Shown here: piece by piece, positions 1 to 5,482 of the stretch
Numbering within the stretch: the stretch's first letter is position 1
Layout: every line of letters begins with the position of its first letter
Assembly: GCA_024224995.1 (NCBI GenBank)
Contig: JAAENB010001208.1
Coordinates: 1 to 8,152 of the forward strand
Direction: 5' to 3'
DNA length: 8,152 nt
Source: a bacterium
GTDB taxonomy: Bacteria > Spirochaetota > UBA4802 > UBA5550
Made by a program: the position numbers and the translations under genes
The notes under the pieces: generated by a model
What the model saw: only the letters and a program-made list of their open reading frames with translations
Told to the model about the DNA's origin: nothing
Database searches by the model: none

Positions 1-9
1 CCTTCTCAA

Positions 10-181
10 AATCCCCCGAAGAAACCAACCCGTAAAGACGTTGCACGCCACGTCTCTCTTTCACAGAAACCGCCCCCGGCAGAATCCCCCGAAGAAACCA
101 ACCCGTAAAGACGTTGCGTGTAGGGGAGAGGCATGCCTCTCCCCTACACGCAACGTCTCTCCTTCTCAGAAACCGCCCCTC
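10..181. repeat. Two imperfect tandem copies of a non-coding repeat unit
   Basis: A 35-bp block beginning AATCCCCCGAAG is present at 10-44 and again, identical, at 83-117. Each block is followed by a palindromic insert and then by a second shared block (CGTCTCTC, a C/T-rich stretch, CAGAAACCGCCCC) at 51-77 and 155-181. The unit is therefore block A, hairpin, block B, repeated twice. In the first copy the hairpin is short (AGACGT at 36-41 against ACGTCT at 50-55). In the second it is the 50-nt palindrome. No coding frame with gene-like content was found here. It lies downstream of the CooC-like gene and resembles interspersed palindromic (REP/MITE-like) repeats. Confidence 0.8.
109..158. repeat. 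50-nt perfect palindrome (REP-like hairpin)
   Basis: The sequence from 109 to 133 is exactly the reverse complement of 134 to 158, centred on GCATGC. The arms run AGACGTTGCGTGTAGGGG inward. As RNA or single-stranded DNA it would form a 25-bp stem with almost no loop. It lies 52 nt past the stop codon of the minus-strand CooC-like gene and could stop or protect that transcript, but no T tract follows on the minus strand. The central 22 nt recur exactly at 4401-4422, which marks it as an interspersed repeat family. Confidence 0.85.
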
Positions 182-210
182 CGCAAAAAACCTCGAACCT
201 CGAACTTGTT

Positions 211-978
211 TTAACTCAACTTCTCCGCCATCGCCTCAAACCGTTTTAAAAGATCCTCATCAAGCCCATCAAGAACCGAAACCCCGTCGCGGTCGTTTGC
301 GCCCAGTTTATCGGAAAAGGGAAGGGCTCCCAGGATCGAAAAGTCGGGCAGCGAGTTTCTAACGAAGACTTCATCATCGGCAGAGCGGACTTTGTTGATA
401 ATGATATTGATCTGGGACAGGCCAATGTCGTGGGCCATGGCAGAGATACGTTTGGCAGAGTTAATAGAGCGCTGGCCCGGTTCAACAATAATGACCAGGG
501 AGTTAACGCCCCGGACCGTGGCACGGCCCAGGTGTTCAATGCCTGCTTCCATATCCATGAGCAAAATTTCATCACGATATAAGACCAGGTCCTGCACCAG
601 GGCACGGAGCAGGGTACTTTCGGGGCAGGCGCAGCCGGACCCGCCGCCCTGGACAGCGCCCAGGATGAGCAGGGAAACGCCGTTATGTGAGAAGGCGTAG
701 GAATCGGCGATGTCCGAGACTTCGGGGTTTAACTTGAATATCTGGCCGTAATTGTCCGGGTCGGCACCGGTCCGTTCTTTAATGAGGCTGCTCTGCCGGG
801 CGATAGTAACAATCTTTTGCTGATCTTGTTCGGGAATACCCAGGGCAGCAGCAAGATTGGCATCGGGATCGGCATCCACAGCCAGGACTTTTTTATTATT
901 GCGGGCAATCAAGAGCGCCAGAGCAGCCGTAATCGTAGACTTCCCAACACCCCCTTTCCCTGATATAGCTAATTTCAT
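211..978 (-). CDS. cooC: CooC-family nickel-insertion ATPase for carbon monoxide dehydrogenase
   Basis: This 255-aa cytosolic P-loop ATPase belongs to the SIMIBI/MinD group. The deviant Walker A motif GKGGVGKST is at residues 7-15, with signature Lys8. DADPDANL (35-42) is the switch I region. The paired cysteines Cys116-Ala-Cys118 in GSGCACPE match the CXC motif that in CooC proteins binds metal at the dimer interface. MDMEAGIEHLGR (141-152) is the Walker B/switch II region and is highly typical of CooC. Family members use ATP hydrolysis to help load nickel into CODH or acetyl-CoA synthase. Length is normal. The ATG at 978 has a good AAGGAG Shine-Dalgarno 5 nt upstream. It follows the HAD gene on the same strand across 88 bp of hairpins. 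No CODH subunit gene is in the window, so the partner enzyme is inferred; it could equally be the AcsF version for ACS. Confidence 0.9.
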   Translation of the reverse strand: MKLAISGKGGVGKSTITAALALLIARNNKKVLAVDADPDANLAAALGIPEQDQQKIVTIARQSSLIKERTGADPDNYGQIFKLNPEVSDIADSYAFSHNGVSLLILGAVQGGGSGCACPESTLLRALVQDLVLYRDEILLMDMEAGIEHLGRATVRGVNSLVIIVEPGQRSINSAKRISAMAHDIGLSQINIIINKVRSADDEVFVRNSLPDFSILGALPFSDKLGANDRDGVSVLDGLDEDLLKRFEAMAEKLS

Positions 979-1000
979 ATGAACTCCTTTTTAATTTCTC

Positions 1001-1060
1001 TTGCGCCCCCTTTGGGGGTGCGACCCCTGCGAGGGGTGCGACCCCTGCGAGGGGTTGGGG
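1001..1060. repeat. GC-rich hairpin cluster with an 18-bp tandem repeat
   Basis: GCGCCCCC, TTT, GGGGGTGC (1003-1021) forms a stem of about 8 bp with one G-T wobble. It overlaps two exact tandem copies of TGCGACCCCTGCGAGGGG (1019-1036 and 1037-1054), each containing its own CCCCT-GCG-AGGGG hairpin. Another G run follows. The cluster fills most of the gap between the HAD phosphatase stop (1067) and the CooC-like start (978). On the minus-strand transcript it would sit between the two reading frames, where it could attenuate or stabilise part of the message. No T tract follows it directly, so it is not a clear intrinsic terminator. Confidence 0.7.
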
Positions 1061-1066
1061 GGCTGA

Positions 1067-1867
1067 TCAACGGTTAATCCTCTCTCTCCGGGACAGGATC
1101 CTGTCGGGATCAATCTCGCCAACGTTGTTGAAAATATAATCGGGAACATAGGGAAACCTGTCAACCATCTTCCGGGAAGTGACGCCGGAAAGGACCAGGC
1201 ACGAGGTCATGCCCGATTCGAGTCCGCCAACGATGTCCGTATCCATACGGTCGCCGATCATAAAACAGGTGGCCGAATGAACGCCCAGTTTTCTCCGGGC
1301 CCAGTACATCATGGCAGGGTTGGGCTTGCCGATAAAATAGGGGGCAACGCCCGTGACTTTTTCAATAGGCGCAACCAGTGCACCGCAGGCGGGAACCGGG
1401 CCGCGCGAGGTAGGGCCCGTGAGGTCGGGATTGGTGGCAATGAACCTGGCGCCTTCCTGGATGAGATGAGTCGCTTCGATGATCTTGAGGTAATCATATT
1501 CTTCGGTTTCGCTCACGATCACATAATCGGGATTTTTGTCGGTAACGCGGACATTGATCTTTTCCAGTTCCGAAAGAAGCCCACGGCCGCCAATAACATA
1601 GGCGGAACAGACCGGGTTCTGGTATTTAAGAAAGCTGGCAGTGGCCATGGCAGAGGTATAAAAATAATCCTCAGTAACATCAATACCCATATTTTTTAAG
1701 CGCTCCTTCAGGTCAGCGGGAGTGTGATAGGAGTTGTTGGTAAGGAAAAGAAATTTATAGCCTCCGGACTTGAGCCTGTCCACAAAGTCCGAAGCGCCGG
1801 GGATTAGTTTACGGCCTTTGTTAATAACACCGTCCATATCAATAATAAATGCTTTATCATCACTCAT
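1067..1867 (-). CDS. HAD-superfamily subclass IIA phosphatase, NagD-like
   Basis: This 266-aa soluble phosphohydrolase has all four HAD motifs. Motif I is IDMDGVI, with nucleophile Asp10 and acid/base Asp12. Motif II is FLTNNS (41-46). Motif III is Lys181 in GKPNPAMM. Motif IV is MIGDRMDTDI, with Asp206 and Asp211 for magnesium. The insert between motifs II and III, with GPVPACGALVAPIEKVTG (156-173), is the C2-type cap of the NagD/4-nitrophenylphosphatase group. Known members dephosphorylate small phosphometabolites such as nucleotides, 2-phosphoglycolate or glycerol phosphate; which one this enzyme uses cannot be read from the sequence. The ATG has AAGGAG 6 nt upstream and a candidate promoter at 1897-1925. 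It precedes the CooC-like gene on the same strand and may be co-transcribed with it through the intervening hairpins. Confidence 0.9.
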   Translation of the reverse strand: MSDDKAFIIDMDGVINKGRKLIPGASDFVDRLKSGGYKFLFLTNNSYHTPADLKERLKNMGIDVTEDYFYTSAMATASFLKYQNPVCSAYVIGGRGLLSELEKINVRVTDKNPDYVIVSETEEYDYLKIIEATHLIQEGARFIATNPDLTGPTSRGPVPACGALVAPIEKVTGVAPYFIGKPNPAMMYWARRKLGVHSATCFMIGDRMDTDIVGGLESGMTSCLVLSGVTSRKMVDRFPYVPDYIFNNVGEIDPDRILSRRERINR

Positions 1868-1896
1868 AAGATGCTCCTTAATAATATCAGGCTATA

Positions 1897-1925
1897 ATAC
1901 TATAAGAAGCATGGGGCTAAATCAA
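1897..1925 (-). promoter_or_regulatory. Candidate sigma-70-type promoter for the HAD phosphatase gene
   Basis: On the minus strand TTGATT (1925-1920) and TAGTAT (1902-1897) are separated by 17 nt. Each matches the -35 and -10 consensus at four of six positions. TATAGT two bases earlier is a closer -10 match, but with a 15-nt spacer. It lies between the stop of the upstream gene and the Shine-Dalgarno at 1874-1879. The region is AT-rich, so chance matches are likely. Confidence 0.35.
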
Positions 1926-1936
1926 GAGAAAAAATT

Positions 1937-3574
1937 CTAAACAGGGCTTGATTCATTGTCCCGGGACATGGCGTATTCCAGGTTATGAATGGCTTTATCC
2001 AGCATGGATTCCCCGCTTTTAAGCCGGTCACTGGAGGCGATGCCAAAGAAGGGCCGGATCTCAAGAATTTTATCGGGCTGAACTTTAATCCTGAACCGGG
2101 AAAGAGAAAGCTGCAGTTTTTCAGCCATACCAATGGACTGGTCACTGTTTGTATTGGGAAGGATTGCAGCCAGGAAATCATTGTACAAACAGAGATAATC
2201 ATCTTTTTTGAGCTCTTCAAGAAGAGTGGGAGAAGTAAGTTTGATAACATTGTTTTTCTGGGCAGGTTTTAACTCCAGGTCCGGATTAAAAAGGGAAATA
2301 AAGACCAGGGAGAAAACGGTTTTTTTCTCGGGATCGGTTTCGAACAGTTTTAACTGCTCATTGTACTTCATATCAAAGTATGATTTGCTGTATAAACCCG
2401 TAGTTTTGTCGGTCATAACGTCATTGATGACCAGGAAATCGCTTAAGTTCCCGGCAATAGACATGATACTGGATTTAATATCTTTGATGTGGGCGCCGGA
2501 AAGTTCCGGGCCGCTGGTAAGAGAAACAACACCAATAAGATCATTATTAAAAATCACCGGGATAATAACCTTTTTCCCTTTCTCCATAATCATGGTAGCG
2601 GCTTTTTTCAGCTCCAGTCCAATATCACTACTCGTGTCGATAATGTCAAAGGTGGAAGAGTCAATTTTAATAAATGATTTTCCCTTAAGCTCATAGCTTT
2701 TCGACAGTTTATCGGTCCCGTCCTTTAAATAAAGGGAGATGGATTCGGGATTATATTGGGTCTGAATTTTTTGAAAGAGAGAATATACGTAACTGTTTAA
2801 AGAACGGGCAGCACTATTCGAGGTGTCAATAGACGCCTTATTGGCGCTGGTTTCCATAGCCCGGTCCCCGGGTTTAAGACTGATAATATTATCAGCCACA
2901 ATGACCTTGTCGTCGTCTTCTTTTTTGGGAGGGCTCGTAAAGACCATGAAGGCAACGGTGGAAAGAATAATAAAGATAATAATAATAAGAGCGATCCCCA
3001 GGACAACCCGGATAATTTTATCTTTACCCGGTTTATAGGGAAAGACCATAAGGAGTTTTTTATTTTTAACATCGTTAATAAAAATATAGCAGGTAAGTTT
3101 ATCTTTCTTTTTATAAGGAAACGTGTGTTTGGTGAATGTTTCTCCCTGTTTAATATTGAGCTGGCCGTTGGTGAAGCCCCTGATTATTGAATTGTAAAGC
3201 CGGGCAGTAGTAATAAAAGAGTCGTTTTTATCGTCGGCCAGAATAGTATGATTGGCATCGGCAATGGCCATGAGAGCCAGGTCAGGGTTTTGTTCCAGCA
3301 TTTTGTTAATAAAACTTCGTAATACAGGCAGAGGGAAGTCCCTGGAGGAACGGTTATGGACAGAGGGAACAGACCTGCGGCCTTTTTTAACTCTTTTTTT
3401 TCTAATGGGAGCGGCTTTTAACAGGGAGTACTGGTTTGTTATTCCCTGGGCGGCTTCCGAATATTGTTCAATATAGCCTTTTTCAATATAGACTTTCATT
3501 ATAAAAAGAAAGGCAGCGATTGAAATAATGGTGAGCAGAAATCCGCAAAATATGATTTTAAATTTAGTCGTCAT
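1937..3574 (-). CDS. Membrane protein with GAF-like domain and degenerate, catalytically dead GGDEF domain
   Basis: The protein has 545 aa. Residues 8-29 form the first membrane segment. Residues 30-186 form an extracytoplasmic region with a basic stretch (58-67) and the pattern ALMAIADANHTILADD (100-115), which resembles a Cache/PAS-like sensor fold. Residues 187-213 form the second membrane segment. A cytoplasmic GAF-like region follows at about 260-385, with KKVIIPVIFNNDLIGVVSL at 334-352. Residues 385-540 align to GGDEF domains: MTDKTTGLYSKSYFD matches the usual D-x-LTGL-x-N-R start, and LYNDFLAAILPNT occupies the signature position. GGDEF is reduced there to YNDF and the upstream metal-binding Asp motif is missing, so cyclase activity is unlikely; a signal-receiving or binding role is inferred. 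There is no recognisable Shine-Dalgarno. An in-frame TAG at 3593-3595 and the lack of another ATG before the first membrane segment fix the start. Confidence 0.75.
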   Translation of the reverse strand: MTTKFKIIFCGFLLTIISIAAFLFIMKVYIEKGYIEQYSEAAQGITNQYSLLKAAPIRKKRVKKGRRSVPSVHNRSSRDFPLPVLRSFINKMLEQNPDLALMAIADANHTILADDKNDSFITTARLYNSIIRGFTNGQLNIKQGETFTKHTFPYKKKDKLTCYIFINDVKNKKLLMVFPYKPGKDKIIRVVLGIALIIIIFIILSTVAFMVFTSPPKKEDDDKVIVADNIISLKPGDRAMETSANKASIDTSNSAARSLNSYVYSLFQKIQTQYNPESISLYLKDGTDKLSKSYELKGKSFIKIDSSTFDIIDTSSDIGLELKKAATMIMEKGKKVIIPVIFNNDLIGVVSLTSGPELSGAHIKDIKSSIMSIAGNLSDFLVINDVMTDKTTGLYSKSYFDMKYNEQLKLFETDPEKKTVFSLVFISLFNPDLELKPAQKNNVIKLTSPTLLEELKKDDYLCLYNDFLAAILPNTNSDQSIGMAEKLQLSLSRFRIKVQPDKILEIRPFFGIASSDRLKSGESMLDKAIHNLEYAMSRDNESSPV

Positions 3575-3679
3575 AGTATAGTTATAACCGGACTAAAAAA
3601 GCCGGGTTTTTTTCCTTTTAGAGATGTTTTTATCATTTTCGACAGGGAGAAGGAGAATTGTGATGATTATTTTATGAGG

Positions 3680-3716
3680 ACGTGTAGAAAAAGGCAGAGA
3701 GTCTTTTTCTACACGT
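3680..3716. terminator. 14-bp perfect inverted repeat, terminator-like hairpin
   Basis: ACGTGTAGAAAAAG (3680-3693) pairs perfectly with CTTTTTCTACACGT (3703-3716) across a 9-nt loop. On the minus strand it begins 7 nt past the stop codon of the collar-domain remnant, where a terminator for that former gene would sit. No T tract follows it, so termination is unproven. Its outer arms CGTGTAG/CTACACG are the same as the mid-arms of the palindrome at 109-158, suggesting a divergent member of one hairpin family. Confidence 0.5.
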
Positions 3717-3723
3717 GGTTTGT

Positions 3724-3837
3724 TTAGTGTTTGATGATGTAATTAACGTAAGCGTTTTTAGGACGGGTTTCGGAGGAGGTGCCGGTATATTGATTTTGTG
3801 CGAATTCGTCAAGCGGAAGGGAATGAACAACAGTATT
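3724..3837 (-). pseudogene. Decayed C-terminal remnant of a tail-collar-domain protein
   Basis: Read on the minus strand, this stretch encodes NTVVHSLPLDEF, then AQNQYTGTSS, then ETRPKNAYVNYIIKH and a TAA stop at 3724-3726. The last part matches the C-terminus of the intact collar lipoprotein about 700 bp away (ETRPKNVYVNYIIKY) at 13 of 15 positions, and VHS also recurs in both. An in-frame stop lies at 3877-3879 and no ATG, GTG or TTG occurs between it and the conserved end, so the fragment cannot be expressed as a normal gene. The collar core (PAGWLPCDG, NVPDLRGMFLRG) is absent. It is best explained as the surviving end of a diverged paralogue whose front was deleted. Confidence 0.75.
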
Positions 3838-3925
3838 TTTGAAATTTTTGTGTTTTTTTGCGTAAATCTTCCTGGTTTATGACGAGATACGAGATAACGG
3901 CATAACCGCGTAAAAGGAGTATCCA

Positions 3926-4219
3926 ATGAAAATTTATTCTTTTAGACTGATGCAGTCATATAGCGGGACAGAAGAGTATGATGATCTACAGCAAGAGAAC
4001 ATGCTTACGGAGTTTGGCAGCAATTTTGCCAGGGAGCTCCATGAGGATCAGCCGGAGATTTTTACTATTGAAAAATCCGCTTCCGATGAAAATCCAATGG
4101 TTACCAATAAGCAATACGATATACAATTTGCCGTACTTTCGATCGATGAATTCAGGGCAATTGAGGAAATGAGAAAGGAACTGGAATTTTACCGGAATAA
4201 AAAAGATCATTTACATTAA
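3926..4219 (+). CDS. Hypothetical 97-aa cytosolic protein
   Basis: I do not recognise this family. The ATG has a strong AAAGGAG Shine-Dalgarno 6 nt upstream, which supports it as a real gene. The protein is acidic in its first half, has no signal peptide or membrane segment, and reads as a mixed alpha/beta protein. A beta-like start (MKIYSFRLMQ) is followed by a probable helix (about 22-40), a strand-like stretch (QYDIQFAVLSI, 63-73) and a charged C-terminal helix (FRAIEEMRKELEFYRNKK, 76-93). It is oriented opposite to all its minus-strand neighbours and lies between the collar-domain remnant and the intact collar lipoprotein. Its stop is 7 nt before a possible second small ORF. The role is unknown. 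Confidence 0.65.
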   Translation: MKIYSFRLMQSYSGTEEYDDLQQENMLTEFGSNFARELHEDQPEIFTIEKSASDENPMVTNKQYDIQFAVLSIDEFRAIEEMRKELEFYRNKKDHLH

Positions 4220-4226
4220 AGAAAGT

Positions 4227-4337
4227 ATGATAAAAGAAATACAATCATGGTGCGAGGGGCTTGGTTTTGTTGAAACCAGTACAAAGAAGTTTGCTCATCT
4301 GCCCTTTACCGTATGTTTTATGGAGAAAGAGGTGTGA
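4227..4337 (+). CDS. Possible 36-aa small ORF downstream of the 97-aa gene
   Basis: An ATG 7 nt after the stop of the 97-aa gene opens a frame of 36 codons beginning MIKEIQSWCEGLGFVE and ending MEKEV, then TGA. The spacing would suit translational coupling, but the upstream AAAGAAAG is a weak ribosome binding site. Composition is protein-like, with Trp8, Cys9 and a possible amphipathic start. I recognise no family. It could be a genuine small protein, the stub of a longer decayed gene, or chance. Confidence 0.3.
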   Translation: MIKEIQSWCEGLGFVETSTKKFAHLPFTVCFMEKEV

Positions 4338-4367
4338 GACAGGGGCAAGGAACAAGGTTAAAGGTAA

Positions 4368-4430
4368 AAGAAAAAAGCCCGTAGAGGCGTTTGTGTGTAG
4401 GGGGAGAGGCATGCCTCTCCCCGCTATGTA
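4368..4430. repeat. Palindromic repeat downstream of the collar lipoprotein, possible terminator
   Basis: Positions 4401-4422 form a 22-nt perfect palindrome centred on GCATGC, identical to the core of the palindrome at 109-158. The left flank (CCCGTAGAGGCG, then GTGTGTAG) also matches the flank of that element, and the stem can extend beyond the core with one bulge and some G-T pairs. It begins 12 nt past the stop codon of the minus-strand lipoprotein gene. On that strand GGGC followed by TTTTTTC (4380-4369) lies a little further on, so hairpin plus T tract may end the lipoprotein transcript, though the two are about 20 nt apart. Confidence 0.6.
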
Positions 4431-4434
4431 GAAG

Positions 4435-5172
4435 TCAGTACTTAATAATATAATTCACATAGACGTTTTTGGGCCTGGTTTCATTCCCGCCTGCGTCCCC
4501 GGTGTTAATATTACTTGCCCTGTAATTGGTGTCCCCATAAGTATTGGCCCCGGAAACACGGCTCCCCGATTCATAGTCATAATCTCCCGCGTTGACGTAT
4601 TCCAGGTGACTGTGAACTGAATACATATCTCCCTGGTAGGAGCCCACACTATCACCGGAGTTCCCGCCGGTTTTTAACGCGGTTCTTCCGCCGCTATCGG
4701 GGTCCCAGGAACTGCCGCCGGAAACACCCCGCAGGAACATGCCCCGCAGATCGGGAACATTAAATGAAGAACCATGGGAAGTTCCCCAGGCAGTACCAAT
4801 AGCCTGGAAAAGCGCTTCGTAGGTTCCTGTTCTGGAAAGAGAACTCCCGTCACAGGGAAGCCAGCCCGCGGGAGCGGAGGCTCCGGCAAAGGGAACTATG
4901 GTTCCGGCAGGAGCGGCTTGAGTAATCCGGGAATCGTGATCTGTCAGGGTTGCCTGGATACTGCCGGAGGAAGCGCTCTGGCTGCTGCTGAGCGTGTTTA
5001 CCTGTTCCTGGAGACTCCGGATCTTTGAATACATATCGGAAAAACTGAATTGATCTTCCTGGGAACTGTCCTGTGAATTGCTATTGCTGTTAAGCCCTGC
5101 TTCACACCCGGTAAAAACGCTTGTGAGGACTATGAGCATAGTAACGATTGTTAAAAGAATTGATTTTTTCAT
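4435..5172 (-). CDS. Lipoprotein with phage tail collar domain
   Basis: This 245-aa exported protein starts with a lipoprotein signal: Lys2-Lys3, a hydrophobic stretch 4-20 and a relaxed lipobox FTGC with Cys23 as the lipidated residue. A Ser/Asn/Gln-rich linker (27-42) and a short predicted coiled coil (about 44-65, SDMYSKIRSLQEQVNTL) follow. A tail collar domain (Pfam Collar type) starts at about 88: PAGTIVPFAGASAPAGWLPC (88-107), SSFNVPDLRGMFLRG (135-149), then a Gly/Ser/Asp-rich region to the conserved end ETRPKNVYVNYIIKY. In phages such domains sit in trimeric tail fibres; here the lipid anchor and lack of phage genes suggest a bacterial surface or periplasmic adhesin-like use, which is inference. 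Shine-Dalgarno AAGGAG lies 7 nt from the ATG, behind a sigma-54-like promoter. A decayed paralogue is at 3724-3837. Confidence 0.85.
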   Translation of the reverse strand: MKKSILLTIVTMLIVLTSVFTGCEAGLNSNSNSQDSSQEDQFSFSDMYSKIRSLQEQVNTLSSSQSASSGSIQATLTDHDSRITQAAPAGTIVPFAGASAPAGWLPCDGSSLSRTGTYEALFQAIGTAWGTSHGSSFNVPDLRGMFLRGVSGGSSWDPDSGGRTALKTGGNSGDSVGSYQGDMYSVHSHLEYVNAGDYDYESGSRVSGANTYGDTNYRASNINTGDAGGNETRPKNVYVNYIIKY

Positions 5173-5200
5173 TTGACTTCTCCTTAAAATTATATATTTG

Positions 5201-5217
5201 ATGCTTATAAAGTGCCA
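5201..5217 (-). promoter_or_regulatory. Sigma-54-like (-24/-12) promoter of the collar lipoprotein gene
   Basis: The minus strand reads TGGCACTTTATAAGCAT. The -24 element TGGCAC is a perfect consensus match, and the -12 GC dinucleotide is at the exact required distance (GG, 10 nt, GC); only the two T residues before GC are replaced by A. The predicted start of transcription, near 5191, leaves a 5' leader of about 19 nt that still contains the AAGGAG at 5185-5180. A TATAAT at 5194-5189 would place the start inside the Shine-Dalgarno, so it is the weaker reading. No upstream activator site was identified. Confidence 0.5.
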
Positions 5218-5288
5218 TCTTTTGTAAACCGGCTTTTTGCTTCAAGTATTTTATGGAATATTACTGCACTTTTTTTCGTACGCCTGTT

Positions 5289-5315
5289 CATTTTAATTTG
5301 CATAGGTGGGGGAAA
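5289..5315 (+). repeat. Leader repeat, copy 1
   Basis: CATTTTAATTTGCATAGGTG followed by GGGGAAA. It matches copy 2 (5501-5527) at 25 of 27 positions, 212 bp apart, in the same orientation. An ATG begins 5 nt after it, exactly as in copy 2 where the ATG is the start of the hydrolase. Weaker similarity (ACTTTTT...CG...CCT) extends upstream of both copies, so the duplication may be longer with an insertion in copy 2. Confidence 0.75.
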
Positions 5316-5320
5316 GGATC

Positions 5321-5359
5321 ATGAATGTAGAGGGCCTAGAGGGCCTGGCCAATTTTTAG
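5321..5359 (+). other. 12-codon ORF placed like the hydrolase start
   Basis: The ATG five bases after leader copy 1 opens MNVEGLEGLANF and then TAG. The ORF contains two tandem AGAGGGCCT units. It may be a leader peptide or the leftover of a duplicated gene start; nothing in its sequence resembles the signal peptide of the hydrolase. Confidence 0.25.
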
Positions 5360-5482
5360 AGAAGTAATCTTTAAAAAGGCAAGGTTCTTTTTAATATAGA
5401 CCTTTAATAAGTTGGGGTTGTTTTAAGGAAAAAGATGCACAATAATGCATTTGTACTTTTTCGCCTACACTCCGCTAATCTG

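Larger units (their letters stand above)
3575..3925. other. 351-bp intergenic region with hairpin and gene remnant
   Basis: Apart from the collar-domain remnant (3724-3837), the hairpin (3680-3716) and the Shine-Dalgarno of the 97-aa gene (AAAGGAG, 3913-3919), I see no gene. Immediately upstream of the ATG at 3574 the minus strand reads TATAAC (3586-3581) and TATACT (3580-3575). TATAAC lies 6 nt before the start codon, the distance expected between a -10 box and a transcription start, so a leaderless message is possible. No convincing -35 box pairs with it. Confidence 0.4.

Noticed and set aside
10..181. CRISPR array suggested by the repeated 35-bp block
   Set aside because: There are only two copies, and the spacing sequence is itself palindromic and partly repeated, so there are no unique spacers.
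114..362. Plus-strand 82-aa ORF starting inside the 50-nt palindrome
   Set aside because: It begins in repeat DNA and runs antisense into the CooC-like gene, with low-complexity, non-protein-like composition.
3588..3613. CCGG (3588-3591) and CCGG (3602-3605) followed by seven T, as a plus-strand terminator
   Set aside because: The stem is only 4 bp with an A-rich 10-nt loop, and no plus-strand gene lies upstream that would need it.
3672..3926. Minus-strand 84-aa ORF across the collar remnant
   Set aside because: It reads the remnant in the wrong frame; the ETRPKNAYVNYIIKH match is in a neighbouring frame, and the ORF protein has no recognisable features.
5189..5194. TATAAT on the minus strand as the -10 box of the collar lipoprotein gene
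   Set aside because: It would start transcription within or next to the Shine-Dalgarno and has no -35 partner; the sigma-54-like element gives workable geometry.
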